Shown: piece after piece, positions 9,176-18,847 of the stretch
How positions within the stretch are numbered: position 1 is the stretch's first letter
How the letters are laid out: each line of letters starts with the position of its first letter
DNA from: JAJPKK01 sp963844635
GTDB lineage: Bacteria > Pseudomonadota > Alphaproteobacteria > Rhizobiales > Xanthobacteraceae
Reading direction: 5' to 3'
DNA length: 64,000 nt
Assembly: GCA_963844635.1 (NCBI GenBank)
Contig: CAWJPD010000003.1
Location: forward strand, 992,001 to 1,056,000
Program-made: the position numbers and the translations under genes
The notes under the pieces: model-generated
Seen by the model: the letters and a program-made list of their open reading frames with translations, nothing else
The model's database searches: none
What the model was told of the DNA's origin: nothing

Positions 9176-9361
9176 GGCTTCACGGCAAAATGCCACGGCG
9201 TGTCTCGGCCGTGGCTCGGGTCAACGCGTTGGGGGTCGCCGGCATCTAGACCGCAATTCGTGACGAGAGCAAGTCGGCGACGCGAACGCTCGGCTCTTAA
9301 CGGACCGCCCAGTCTGCTATGGTGAGAACAGATATCACGCCTGTGGAACTTCGGCGCTTAG

Positions 9362-9460
9362 CCTATGACCCCGAAAAGTTGCAGACTTTTCGGACCAAGA
9401 TCATGCGCAAATTCAAGAGAACCGAGCGGGAGGCGCCTCGGGCCGAACCCATCCCCCGCA
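9362..9460 (-). repeat. Interspersed palindromic repeat, copy 3 (degraded)
   Basis: Reverse-orientation core (GAAAAGTTGCAGACTTTTCGG) followed by a decayed outer module (GAGCGGGAGGCG...GAACCCATCCCCCGC). It lies directly upstream of the first secreted paralogue. Confidence 0.75.
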
Positions 9461-9508
9461 AACGGGGGTCGGCGCCGCGGTCCGAGTATTGGAACCAGGA
9501 GCGAATGG

Positions 9509-10412
9509 ATGCTGCCTTTATCATTTTCTGCCGGCGCGCGTGCGGTGGGTGCCAGTCTCATCTTATCAACGATATTCTTGGCACCTTCCTGGGCCGAGGG
9601 CGTCGGGGGATCGGAGGTGCCGAATTTTTCTCCTGACAGCCGGGTGGGCTGGATCGTGGGCGTGCCTGATGGCGAAACGCCGATCGGCCAGGATTTTTTG
9701 CCGCCGCCGTCCGGACCGGGGCCGGTGACCTTCGACAGAGCCTATCCGTATTTCGACAGCACCGCGGCGCGGCGCGCGGGCGCGCAGCAGACGCTGCGCA
9801 TTGCCGATCTCAGCAACCCGATCCTCCAGCCATGGGCGCGAGAGGCGTTGCGCAAAGTGAACGAACAGGCACGGTCGGCCCTCGTCATGATGACCCCGAA
9901 AGAGCGATGCTGGCCGATCGGCGTTCCGGGTTTCCTGCTCTATCCGGTGACGCCGGTCTATTTCCTGCAGACACCGAAGGAAGTGGTGATGGTCTGGCAG
10001 GAGGATCACATGGCGCGACACGTGTACTTGGCGGACAAACATTCAACCGATCTCAAGCCCTCATGGTTCGGGGAATCGATCGGTCATTACGAGAACGGCG
10101 ATACGCTGGTCATCGACACCATTGGGCTCAACACGAAAACGTTCATCGAATTCGTTCCGCACCCCGCATACCGAGCAATTGCACGTCGTCGAGCGGTTCC
10201 GGCTCGCTAACGGCAGCAAGGGCATCGAGGTTAATGTCCATGTCGAAGACCCGGGCGCCTTCACGAGGCCCTGGAATGCGATGCAGCGCTATCGGCGGGT
10301 CGAACAAGGCCCGATGACCGAACAGGTTTGTGCCGAGAACAATCAGAATTTCGGCCAGCTCTTCAAGTTCGACGTCGAACCGATCCCCCATGCGGATTCG
10401 GGTGACTTCTAG
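9509..10412 (+). CDS. Secreted family protein, paralogue A of five (frame break near 10155)
   Basis: Member of an uncharacterised secreted family found five times between 9.5 and 18.6 kb. A signal peptide (ending APSWAEG) is followed by the family landmarks: LSNPILQPWAREA, ERCWPIGVPGF, KEVVMVWQEDHMARHVYL, PSWFGESIGHYENGDTLVID, then (after a frame change) FRTPHTEQLHVVERFR, EDPGAFTRPW and EQVCAENNQNFG. Removing one base near 10155 restores the frame. AGGAG lies eight bases before the ATG. It is closest to paralogue D by length and by the CAENN(Q/L)NFG end. No enzymatic motif is recognised; a beta-rich extracytoplasmic fold is a guess. Confidence 0.65.
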
Positions 10413-10480
10413 CGCTCGTTCACTGACGCTAAAGCGGCGGGAGGTCAGAAGAGAACAAGCGTTAGAGTCGGAACAATTGG

Positions 10481-10580
10481 AGCGGGATGCGTTCAGTTTG
10501 AACCGCCTGCCGCTCAATTCACTTGGCTTGGCGCATGGATCTTGTCCGAAAACTCTGCAACTTTACGAGATCATGCGCTA
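10481..10580 (+). repeat. Interspersed palindromic repeat, copy 4
   Basis: Forward copy without the long spacer: AGCGGGATGCGTTCAG...CTGCCGCTC, then GCGCATGGATCTTGTCCGAAA...GATCATGCGCTAG. It sits between two converging genes (secreted paralogue A and the MFS transporter). Confidence 0.85.
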
Positions 10581-10587
10581 GCGCCGC

Positions 10588-12072
10588 CTAATCCACGGCG
10601 GCGAGCGGCCGGGACACCTGCTCCAGCGACTTGCGTTCGGCATCGATGCCCCAGCGCCATTCGACGAAGGCGGCGACGACCATCAATAGGCAGGCAAGGA
10701 CATATCCCCAGGCGACGTTTACGCGCGACCCGGTATCGATGAGCGCGCTGGCGAGCGTCGGCGCGGCAATACCGCCGATCGCGGTTCCAATCGCGTAGAA
10801 CACGGCGATCGCGAGCGCCCTGACCTCGAGGGGAAAGATTTCACTCACAGTCAAATAGGCGGAGCTTGCTGCCGAGGAGGCGAAGAAGAATGTGACCGTC
10901 CAGGCGAGCGTCAGCATGTTCGCCGAGAGCAGATCGCGACTGAACAAAAAGCCCGCGCCGGCAAGAAGCAGGCCGGACATGACGTAAGTGAATGCGATCA
11001 TCACGCGGCGTCCCAGCGTATCGAACAGCCGTCCGAGCAGCAGGGGGCCGAGAAAATTGCCGGCCGCAAACGGGACGATGTACCAGCCAACCCCTTCGGC
11101 CGGCACATGATAAAATACCGTCAGCACCAGCGCGTAGGTGAAGAACACCGCATTGTAGAAAAAGGCCTGCGCCACCATCAGGGAAAGGCCCACCAGCGTA
11201 CGCGTCCTGTAGGTCTTGAACAGGGTTTCCACGATTTCGGAGAGCGGCGTGTGCGTGCGCATGCGCAATCGCACTTTTGGCAGACCGCTCGCCTCCGAGG
11301 TGGCGCCCTTGTGCGGGTTGTCGTGGAACCAGCGATGCTCGATGTCGTCCACGATCTTGGCGGCGCCTTGCGGATCGCCATGCGTCATCAGCCAGCGCGG
11401 GCTTTCCGGAATCCAGATGCGCATGACGAAGATGCCGAGGCCGAGGACCGAGCCGATCAGGAACGCGGCCCGCCAGCCCAGCGCCGGCGAAATCACGGCG
11501 GGATCGAGCAGCACGATCGAACCGGACGCTCCGATCGCCGCACCGATCCAGAAGCTGCCGTTGATGACGAGGTCGGTCCAACCACGATAGCGCGCCGGAA
11601 TGAGCTCCTGGATCGTCGATGCGATTGCGGCGGCTTCGCCTCCGATGCCGGCGCCGGTGAGGGCGCGGAACAAGGCAAAGCTCCAGAAATCCCACGCCAG
11701 GCCGGTCGCCGCAGTGGCAAGCAGGTAGAGCGCAAGCGTAATCAGGAACAGCCTCTTGCGGCCGAGGCGATCGGTTAGCCAGCCAAAGAACAGCGCGCCG
11801 ACCACCGCGCCGGCGAGATAGGCGCTGCTCGCGCCGCCGACTTGCGAGTTGGTCAGGCTTAAACCAACGCTCTCCTTCAGGATTCCGGATAGCGAACCTG
11901 TGAGCGTGACTTCGAGACCGTCGAGCGTCCAGGTGATGCCGAGCGCAATAACGACCAGCGTGTGGAAGCCGCCCCATTTCAGCGCGTCGAGACGCGCCGG
12001 GACATCGGTCTCGATGATGTCGGACTGGTCGTGATCGTCCGCGGCGCCGGCGCCCTGGTGTGATCGCTGCAT
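10588..12072 (-). CDS. MFS transporter, metabolite:H+ symporter type
   Basis: A 494-residue membrane protein with about 12 helices and standard MFS motifs: GWLTDRLGRKR in the loop after helix 2, ALTGAGIGGEAAA, and PESPRWLMTHGD before the central loop, as in the sugar/aromatic-acid porter branch. The N-terminal sequence WTLDGLEVTLTGSLSGIL also matches that branch. The start at MQRSHQGAG is preferred over an upstream frame extension because the extra residues have no family counterpart. It is divergent from the neighbouring oxidoreductase, with 346 bp between. Substrate cannot be read from the sequence; a carboxylate or sugar is likely. Confidence 0.82.
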   Translation of the reverse strand: MQRSHQGAGAADDHDQSDIIETDVPARLDALKWGGFHTLVVIALGITWTLDGLEVTLTGSLSGILKESVGLSLTNSQVGGASSAYLAGAVVGALFFGWLTDRLGRKRLFLITLALYLLATAATGLAWDFWSFALFRALTGAGIGGEAAAIASTIQELIPARYRGWTDLVINGSFWIGAAIGASGSIVLLDPAVISPALGWRAAFLIGSVLGLGIFVMRIWIPESPRWLMTHGDPQGAAKIVDDIEHRWFHDNPHKGATSEASGLPKVRLRMRTHTPLSEIVETLFKTYRTRTLVGLSLMVAQAFFYNAVFFTYALVLTVFYHVPAEGVGWYIVPFAAGNFLGPLLLGRLFDTLGRRVMIAFTYVMSGLLLAGAGFLFSRDLLSANMLTLAWTVTFFFASSAASSAYLTVSEIFPLEVRALAIAVFYAIGTAIGGIAAPTLASALIDTGSRVNVAWGYVLACLLMVVAAFVEWRWGIDAERKSLEQVSRPLAAVD

Positions 12073-12418
12073 TGCTGCCGAATCCAAGGCTGGCGCTCGG
12101 CGCGCTGCGATTTTGTCACTTGCGATGATGTCGCGCGGCAAAGTCTTCTCCCTGTCGCGAACGCGACGGAAACAGCCCGGCTGGGAGATCGGTTCCACAG
12201 CTTTGAAAGGAGGAGCGAAGTCCCCCGGTCAGGCGCTCTCTGGCTCCGATAGGGCATTCGCATTCATCCACGCGGAATCCTGCCACAAGGAAAGACAGTC
12301 GCGCGCCGCGTCTGGCGGGCTCTGCTCGGGCCCATTGACCCTGCTCTGCCGTCGAAGGTTTAATTAAGAGATGCCGATGCGGCGACGATCCGCGGGACGC
12401 CGCCTACGCAGGGAGAAG

Positions 12419-13453
12419 ATGCGCGCCATCGTGGTCCATGAATTCGGCGGCATCGATCATGCAGTGTTCGGCGAGATGGCCGATCCGCTCCCCGGCCGCG
12501 ACGAGGTTTTGGTCGAAATTCATGCCGCGCCTGTCAACTTTGTCGACCTGTTGATGATCGGCGGCACCTATCAGTTTCGTCCGGCCCTTCCCTTCGTTCC
12601 CGGCAAGGTGCCGGCCGGCATCGTCCGCGCGGTCGGCCCCGATGTCGGCGCGGTCAAGCCCGGAGACCGCGTGTTGCCACTGATCGAGCAAGGCGGGTTT
12701 GCCGAGCTCGCGGTCGCCAAGGCGACGCGCTGCATCCAAGTGCCGGCAGCAATTCATCTTGCTGACGCCGCGGCGATGACGACTGTGTTCGACACGGCGT
12801 GGTTCGCTCTGCACGAACGTGCCCGGCTCCAGCGCGGCGAAACCGTGCTGGTTCTCGGCGCGAGCGGCGGGGTCGGCCTTGCGGCCCTGCAACTTGCGAA
12901 GACGTTCGGCGCGCGTACGCTTGCGGGCATCGCGAACCCGGGGAAAGCGAACCTGGTGCGCGACGCCGGCGCCGATCACCTCATCGATTTATCGCAACAC
13001 GATCTCAGGGAAGGCCTGCGCGAACAGGTCTATCAGTCGACGGAGCGGCGGGGTGCCGATGTCATCCTCGACATGCTTGGCGGTGACGTTTTCGATGCCG
13101 CAATCCGGGCCCTAGCCTGGAGCGGGCGCCTCGTCGTCATCGGTTTCGCGGCTGGACGCATCGCGACGCTGAAGACCAATTACCTGCTCTTGAAGAATAT
13201 TGCGGTCAGCGGCGTCCAGGTCAGCGACTACCGCCGCCGGGCGCCGCAGCAGACCGCCGCGTGCTGGGCCGAGCTGTTTTCGCTTTGCCGACAAGGACGC
13301 ATCAAGCCGCTGCCGAAGACCGTGCTGCCGATGGAGGGGGCCGGCAAAGCCCTGCGAGCTGTCTTCGAGCGCCGGGCGCGCGGCCGCATCGTGCTCGCGC
13401 CGCAACCGGATGGCGTTGAAACGGGAAATCAGGAGAATTTCCCGAGTTGGTAA
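12419..13453 (+). CDS. Zinc-independent MDR-family NADPH:quinone oxidoreductase
   Basis: A 344-residue zeta-crystallin-like enzyme. The N-terminal GroES-like catalytic domain starts MRAIVVHEFGG and has APVNFVDLLMIGG. The Rossmann domain has the nucleotide motif GASGGVGLAA at 147-156. The catalytic and structural zinc ligands of alcohol dehydrogenases are absent, as expected for the quinone-reductase branch. The start is fixed by GGGAGAAG just upstream of ATG; an earlier in-frame ATG lacks this. It probably reduces quinones or enones with NADPH in the cytoplasm. It lies alone among secreted-family genes. Confidence 0.85.
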   Translation: MRAIVVHEFGGIDHAVFGEMADPLPGRDEVLVEIHAAPVNFVDLLMIGGTYQFRPALPFVPGKVPAGIVRAVGPDVGAVKPGDRVLPLIEQGGFAELAVAKATRCIQVPAAIHLADAAAMTTVFDTAWFALHERARLQRGETVLVLGASGGVGLAALQLAKTFGARTLAGIANPGKANLVRDAGADHLIDLSQHDLREGLREQVYQSTERRGADVILDMLGGDVFDAAIRALAWSGRLVVIGFAAGRIATLKTNYLLLKNIAVSGVQVSDYRRRAPQQTAACWAELFSLCRQGRIKPLPKTVLPMEGAGKALRAVFERRARGRIVLAPQPDGVETGNQENFPSW

Positions 13454-13538
13454 GATGCGCCCCCGCACCATTCGCGCGATGAATGCCGGAAGACCGCCTC
13501 GCTTGCCGCCCCCAACCCAGCAATCAAAATCTGTTGAG

Positions 13539-13682
13539 AGCGGGATGCGTTCAGTTTGAAATCGCATTCCGCTTGGTTCTGTTTTGCGCAACCGTCGCGG
13601 ACCGCGCTCGACCACGGATGCGTGTTGATTTTGCGCATGATCTTTGTCCGAAAAGTCTGCAACTTTTCGGGATCATGCGCTA
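13539..13682 (+). repeat. Interspersed palindromic repeat, copy 5 (full length)
   Basis: Complete forward copy: AGCGGGATGCGTTCAG module, spacer with GACCGCGCTCGACCACGG, and core hairpin ending GATCATGCGCTAG. Its last bases overlap the stop codon of the convergent secreted paralogue B, so it may also act as a transcription end for both genes. Confidence 0.88.
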
Positions 13683-14669
13683 GAAATCCACTTTGATCGC
13701 AGTTGGAATGGAAGCACCCCGTCCGGCGATCACCAATTCCCGCGTATTCTCGGGACAGACGACCTCCTGCCAATCTTCGAAACCTCGCCGATAGGTCACA
13801 GTCGCCGACCAGGGAGTCGTGAAAACGTTTTCATCCTCGACGGTGAATCGCAGCTGGAGGTGCTTGCCCCGATAATCCGCACGTGGCGCCGAGCCAGCAT
13901 TCGCGCCTCCGGCAGGACGCAAATTCTCATGCGCGTCCCGCTCCAGCCCTTCTTTGGCTTCTTCGTAGGAGAGCAGGCGGTAGCGCTCCACAACATGCAG
14001 AGCCTGCGTGTAGGGGGTGCCGAAAAAATCGACCATGGCGAACGGCCCGATCTTCACACCGGTCGTGTCGATGATGAGCGTGTCACCTTCATAGTGGCCG
14101 ACGGAATCTCCGTACCAGGACGGCGTCGCGGGCGTCCGATGAGGTTGGTTCATGCGTACGTAACGAACTTGATGATCGTTGGGATAAAGAAAGATGATCC
14201 GGTCCGGCTGCTGGATCATTTGCATGCCGACGCCGTTGAAAATGTAAGGGACCGGCTCGGGCCAGCACTGGATGGTGGGGGTCGGAGAGCCGGCGCCGCT
14301 TAACTCCAGTTCGCCGTGCTGCTTCACAATTTCCGCGGCTTGAGGCTTCAGGATCGGGTTGGTGTAATCCCCGACGACGAGAGCAGGGTTGCCTACAAGA
14401 AGCCCGTTCCTCGGCGGCAGTATCCGGCCGTCCGCATCGGTGACTTGCGGGCGCCGCGCCTTGTTTGTCACCGAGGTCGGTCCCGACGGCAAGGGTTCGA
14501 AGCCTGGAAACGAAGGATGGGCCCATATGGCGGAAAAATCCGGGATGGATGCCCCGGGCGTCGCGCGATCTCTCGATGTGCCGGTCGGGGCTTGGGTCTG
14601 CGCCACAGCAGCGGTTGCAGCCGCGGTCGCCAATGTCACCAGCAAAAGGAAATCCCGCCGCATATTCAT
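13680..14669 (-). CDS. Secreted family protein, paralogue B
   Basis: A 329-residue protein with a signal peptide (MRRDFLLLVTLATAAATAA...AQ). Family landmarks: IPDFSAIWAHPSFPGFEP, GPTSVTNKARRPQ, VVGDYTNPILKPQAAE, TIQCWPEPVPYIF, QMIQQPDRIIFLYPNDHQVR, PSWYGDSVGHYEGDTLIID, FGTPYTQALHVVERYR, ENVFTTPWSATVTY, and a C-terminal CPEN. GGAGA precedes the ATG. It is tandem with paralogue C on the same strand, and its stop codon lies inside repeat copy 5. The conserved His, Asp and Trp positions could form a binding site, but no known enzyme motif is recognised. Probably periplasmic. Confidence 0.75.
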   Translation of the reverse strand: MNMRRDFLLLVTLATAAATAAVAQTQAPTGTSRDRATPGASIPDFSAIWAHPSFPGFEPLPSGPTSVTNKARRPQVTDADGRILPPRNGLLVGNPALVVGDYTNPILKPQAAEIVKQHGELELSGAGSPTPTIQCWPEPVPYIFNGVGMQMIQQPDRIIFLYPNDHQVRYVRMNQPHRTPATPSWYGDSVGHYEGDTLIIDTTGVKIGPFAMVDFFGTPYTQALHVVERYRLLSYEEAKEGLERDAHENLRPAGGANAGSAPRADYRGKHLQLRFTVEDENVFTTPWSATVTYRRGFEDWQEVVCPENTRELVIAGRGASIPTAIKVDF

Positions 14670-14917
14670 GCTCGTCTCCCGTTCCGGTTCCAGATGACCA
14701 TCTCCTGTCCTGGTTCTCGATGCGCAACGTCTGAGTGCCAAACCGCAGTCATGCAGAGGCGGCACACCCCTTTTCAGGCCATTCTCAATTCGTAGCGCGT
14801 TGCCCGGGTACGGAATGCAAAGCAAGCATACCCGCAATACTGGACCAACATGGCATTTCGATCAAAGTGTCGCCCCTGCTAGGCGCGGAGAGCGAAAACC
14901 CATCGAAGATATCCCGC

Positions 14918-15844
14918 TCAGAAATCAGGATTGTCGGCGCGCGGCACCTCGGTTTCTTTTCCGGCGTAGTATTCGTGCCTGTTTTCGGCGCATACCTCTT
15001 CCGGCCATTCACCAGAGGGACGCCTATAGGTAATCGTCGCCGACCAGGGTGTCGTGAAGACGCCGTCATCCTCGGCGGTGAATTGAAGTTGAAGCGCCCT
15101 ACCCCTATAGCCGGGGTCAGGCCCCCAGTCGCCATTACCAACGAATTGGTTTTCTTTTCTGCCCCGCTCTTCCGCTGGTTTCGCGGCCTCCGAATCGATC
15201 AACCGATAGCGCTCCACGAGATGCAAAGCCTGCGTATGCGGCGTGCCGTAGCGGTCAACCATGGAAAGCGGCCCGACCTTGATGCCCACGGTGTCGATCA
15301 CCAGCGTGTCACCTTCGTAGTGACCCACGGAGTCTCCATACCAGGATGGCCTCACCTCTGCGGGATGTGCCTCGTTCAGGCGCACGTGTCGGACTTCATG
15401 GTCGTTCGCATAGAGAATCGTGATCTGATGCGCCTGCTGGAGCAGCTGCATTCCAAGATTTCCGAAAATGAAAGGCACGCCTTCGGGCCAACACTGGTTA
15501 CCTGGAGTCGGATACGTCACGCCAGTCTGCGAAATCTCGCCGTGCTTCTTCACGGCGTCCGCCGCATGGGCTTTCAAAATTGGATTGGTGTAATCGCCGA
15601 CTGCCTGGAACGTGCTGCTCACGCCGTTCCGGCGCGACCGATTTGTCACCGGGCCGGGGCCTGATCCGGGCGGCTCCAGCCCCCCGGTCAGAAACGCATG
15701 TCCCCATGTGCCTGACATGTCCGGTATGGATGCAGCAGTGTAGGTACCGCCGGTCGCTGGCGCCGCTGACTGACCCCATGCCGGCATCCCCGTCACGCTC
15801 GCCAAAGTCACCAACAAAAGGAAATGCCGCCGCTGCATCGTCAT
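14918..15844 (-). CDS. Secreted family protein, paralogue C
   Basis: A 308-residue protein with a short signal peptide (HFLLLVTLASVTGMPAWGQ). It shares with B and E the order SIPDMSGTWGHAF, GPGPVTNRSRRN, VGDYTNPILKAHAADAV, NQCWPEGVPFIFG, QLLQQAHQITILYANDHEVR, PSWYGDSVGHYEGDTLVID, YGTPHTQALHLVERYR, DDGVFTTPWSATITY and VCAENRHEYY. GGGAGG lies just upstream of the ATG. It is tandem with B (248 bp apart), consistent with local gene duplication followed by divergence. No catalytic motif identified. Confidence 0.75.
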   Translation of the reverse strand: MTMQRRHFLLLVTLASVTGMPAWGQSAAPATGGTYTAASIPDMSGTWGHAFLTGGLEPPGSGPGPVTNRSRRNGVSSTFQAVGDYTNPILKAHAADAVKKHGEISQTGVTYPTPGNQCWPEGVPFIFGNLGMQLLQQAHQITILYANDHEVRHVRLNEAHPAEVRPSWYGDSVGHYEGDTLVIDTVGIKVGPLSMVDRYGTPHTQALHLVERYRLIDSEAAKPAEERGRKENQFVGNGDWGPDPGYRGRALQLQFTAEDDGVFTTPWSATITYRRPSGEWPEEVCAENRHEYYAGKETEVPRADNPDF

Positions 15845-16049
15845 GCCGACCTCCCTTTACCGATTTCTCTTTCAGCATTCCATTTGGCGTCTCTGTCTCG
15901 CGCTGCGCCGACCAGCCTCACGTCGTCGGCAAAGCGGGACCTTCATTCATGTCGGTCCGCGACAATCGATCATATCGCCGAACCGGGAAAAAGTCGAAGG
16001 CAGATGCCTTCAGAGTATGAAGCTTACCAAGTCGATGGCTCTCAACTAG
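15845..16049. other. Gene-free stretch upstream of paralogue C
   Basis: Between the start of paralogue C and the start of paralogue D (15845-16500) no gene is supported. The stretch holds repeat copy 6 and otherwise unassigned sequence that must contain the two divergent promoters. Confidence 0.5.
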
Positions 16050-16192
16050 AGCGGGATGCGTTCAGTTTGAGTAGCCTCCGGCTCGATTATGTTCTGCGCA
16101 CCCGTCGCGGACTGCGCTCGACGACGGATACGTGTTGATTTTGCGCATGATCTTGCCCGAAAAGTCTGCAACCTTACGGGATCATGGGCTAG
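16050..16192 (+). repeat. Interspersed palindromic repeat, copy 6 (full length)
   Basis: Forward full-length copy: GCGGGATGCGTTCAGTTTGA, spacer GGACTGCGCTCGACGACGG, core TTGCGCATGATCTTGCCCG to GATCATGGGCTAG. It lies between the divergent paralogues C and D. Confidence 0.88.
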
Positions 16193-16500
16193 TTTTGCTA
16201 TGCAGCAAGTGCACAGGAAGAGACGTGCGCAGAGAAGTCATCTTCGATCAGGTGGGTTGGCAATGGTTTTTCCGCTCCATCCTTGCTGAGCGAAGATGCC
16301 GCCGGAGACCTGCCTCGGTCCCCAATCAGACATACGATGATGCAACCGCGCCCAAACAGCGGTCCGTGGCGTTCGCGCCGGTTCAGCTCGGTGCTATATT
16401 GGCGTCGTTCTGCGCGCAGACCGGAGAAATCCGATCATCGAGAGCTGGCGGTGAATTGGTGACGGGCAAGGCTGCGGAACAAGGAGCGAGGGGAGCAACA

Positions 16501-17325
16501 ATGTCGCGATCAGGTATGTCGAAGCTCGGTATTACCGGCACCATCGTCCTGTCGCTCGCCTGTGTGAAAGCTGCGGCTGGACAGCCCGCTCAACCGCCCG
16601 ACTTGTCTGGCGGCGAGGGAGGCTGGGTCCATCCCCGCGGGACCGGCTTCCAGTCTGTTCCCGGCTCGCCGCCCCCAGTGCGCCAAGACCCGGACCATTC
16701 CTTCACTCCAGGACAGGGAACGGCCTGGCGGATCGGCGATCTCGGCAATCCCAATCTGAAGCCGTGGGTGAAAGAATTGATGAAGAAGGATACGGACGAG
16801 ATCGATGCCGGCAAGATCGCTTTCCAGCCAAGCTCGTCCTGCCTGCCGGCCGGCATCCCCAACATGTTGGCATCCCCCGCTCCGCTCTTGATCCTTCAAG
16901 CGCCAAGGGAAGTGGTGATGATCAAGGAAGGGGGCGACGAGATCCGGCACATCTTCCTCGACGTGCCGCATTCGGCCAATCCGAAACCCTCCTGGTCGGG
17001 AGAATCTGTTGGCCATTACGAGGGCGATACGTTGGTGGTCGATACGATCGGCCAAAACAACAAAACCGTCCTCGATGTTTATCGAACGCCGCACTCCGAA
17101 AAGCTGCACGTCGTGGAGCGCTGGCACACGATCAATGAAGGGAAGGGGCTGGAAGTCGACATCACAGTGGACGATCCGGAGGCCTTCTACCAACCCTGGT
17201 CGACTCGTGTGCGCGATCAGCGCAGCAGGGAGCCGTTTATTGCCGAGGAGATCTGCGCCGAGAACAATCTGAATTTCGGTCTTTTCGACTTCCATATGCC
17301 GATAGCAACGAAGCTGGACTTCTGA
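16501..17325 (+). CDS. Secreted family protein, paralogue D
   Basis: A 274-residue protein with a signal peptide ending AAAGQPAQ, then PDLSGGEGGWVHPRG, IGDLGNPNLKPWVKE, SSCLPAGIPNMLA, REVVMIKEGGDEIRHIFLD, PSWSGESVGHYEGDTLVVD, YRTPHSEKLHVVERWH, DDPEAFYQPWSTR and EEICAENNLNFG. The start at ATG 16501 follows GAGGGGAGC; the longer open frame upstream runs through repeat copy 6 and is not coding. Compared with B, C and E it is shorter, has CLP in place of CWP, and resembles paralogue A. Function unknown. Confidence 0.75.
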   Translation: MSRSGMSKLGITGTIVLSLACVKAAAGQPAQPPDLSGGEGGWVHPRGTGFQSVPGSPPPVRQDPDHSFTPGQGTAWRIGDLGNPNLKPWVKELMKKDTDEIDAGKIAFQPSSSCLPAGIPNMLASPAPLLILQAPREVVMIKEGGDEIRHIFLDVPHSANPKPSWSGESVGHYEGDTLVVDTIGQNNKTVLDVYRTPHSEKLHVVERWHTINEGKGLEVDITVDDPEAFYQPWSTRVRDQRSREPFIAEEICAENNLNFGLFDFHMPIATKLDF

Positions 17326-17613
17326 ACCAATTCCCCGCGGTAAACCACCCGCTCTCCGGACCGTCCTCAGAATTCCACCTCCGCAGCGGTAGGAGACCGT
17401 CATCGATCGCCCAAGTTCCGCGAGCAACGCGGGCACGGCGAGACCGGGCCGGCGGCAGTAGGACCCGCTGCGTGGCGCCCTTTCCTTGCAACCTCGATCC
17501 GGCTAGCCTCGTCCCCATCAGCTTGGCGTGCGTTCACCAATGCAACAGCGTGACGGTGCGCAGCAGCAGGTTATGCCGGTAATCGGCTTGCTGTATCGAA
17601 AGGGAGGGATGGC

Positions 17614-18591
17614 GTGCACAAGCAGCGGAATTTCGTTCTAATAACCCTAGTTGCCGCAGCAGTTGTCACGCCCGCCTTCGGGCAGACCGTGGTGTCGGGC
17701 GACGGGTCCGTCAGCGTCAAACCGCACGGCGTTGCATCGATCCCGAACTTCACCGGCGTCTGGAATCACCCGTCCTTTCCCTGGTTCGAGCCGCCGGCCT
17801 CCGGCCCCGGCCCAGTGACAAACAGATCGCGCTGGCCGCAGCGGCCCGGCAATTCCGGGCCTCCGCTTCCTCCGGGCGTCGCAGGCGTGAGCGACTACGA
17901 CCAACTGGTCGGAGACTATACCAATCCGATCTTGCAGCCCTGGGCAGCGGAGGTGGTGGAAAAGTTCGGCAAAATGTCGCTTGCGGGCATCACTTACGGC
18001 AATCCGTCCAACCAATGTTGGCCGATGCCGATGCTGTTCGTCTACAAGGAAGGCACGATCCGCGTTATCCAGCAGCCAGACATGGTCCAGATCATCTACA
18101 CCGGCCCGAATACGGACGTGCGCCGCATTCGCCTCAATGCCCGTCATCCCGAGCCGCTCACACCGTCCTGGTACGGGGATTCAGTCGGCCATTATCAAGG
18201 CGATACACTGGTCGTCGACACCGTCGGCGTCAAGACCGATCGGCCCTACGCGATGATCGACCTGTTTGGGACGCCTTATTCGAAATCATTGCATGTGGTC
18301 GAGCGCTATCGGCTGCGTGAATACGATGACGTAAAAGACGCGATCGAGAGGCACATAAAAGAGAATTGGCTACCGGCCGGCGATGTCTACAGCAATCACC
18401 GGGGCAAGTTCCTGCAACTGCATCTGACGATCGAAGACGCAGGTGTCTTCACCACGCCTTGGACCGCGACGCTGACCTATGTGCCCGCAGCTAACATCCC
18501 GGGCGAAAGCATCTGCGCGGAAAACATCCATCAATATTACTACGACCGCAGCGACGCCGACGTTCCGCGCACCGAGAAACCGGACTTCTGA
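17614..18591 (+). CDS. Secreted family protein, paralogue E
   Basis: A 325-residue protein starting at GTG 17614 after AGGGAGG. The signal peptide (NFVLITLVAAAVVTPAFGQ) is followed by SIPNFTGVWNHPSFPWFEP, GPGPVTNRSRWPQ, VGDYTNPILQPWAAEV, NQCWPMPMLFVYK, VIQQPDMVQIIYTGPNTDVR, PSWYGDSVGHYQGDTLVVD, FGTPYSKSLHVVERYR, DAGVFTTPWTATLTY and ICAENIHQYY. It lies 288 bp after D on the same strand. The B/C/E subgroup shares the N-terminal W-x-HPSF-type motif and the TNRSR motif. Confidence 0.75.
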   Translation: MHKQRNFVLITLVAAAVVTPAFGQTVVSGDGSVSVKPHGVASIPNFTGVWNHPSFPWFEPPASGPGPVTNRSRWPQRPGNSGPPLPPGVAGVSDYDQLVGDYTNPILQPWAAEVVEKFGKMSLAGITYGNPSNQCWPMPMLFVYKEGTIRVIQQPDMVQIIYTGPNTDVRRIRLNARHPEPLTPSWYGDSVGHYQGDTLVVDTVGVKTDRPYAMIDLFGTPYSKSLHVVERYRLREYDDVKDAIERHIKENWLPAGDVYSNHRGKFLQLHLTIEDAGVFTTPWTATLTYVPAANIPGESICAENIHQYYYDRSDADVPRTEKPDF

Positions 18592-18847
18592 CAATAAGGA
18601 TATTGCTGTCCAAGTATCATTACTGCGACTTTCGATATTATGGCGCGATACATCAGGTTGACGGCCCGATCTGGACGGCGGGCTCATTTGCCATCCCCGT
18701 GCGGCCTGCCGATTACCGCGGCGCAATGCGCTGCGCTTATTGCGCCCTACGAATGCCGTCACACGGTGGCAACCATTTTGTTGTCATCGTCGCCGGCTAG
18801 GCTCGTATTTCTGCCAGGCATGCATTTGCAGGTTGAAGAGGCGCCCG

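Noticed and set aside
11107..11778. 223-residue plus-strand frame inside the MFS gene
   Set aside because: It is a shadow of the MFS transporter, with Arg/Gly/His-rich composition and no domain.
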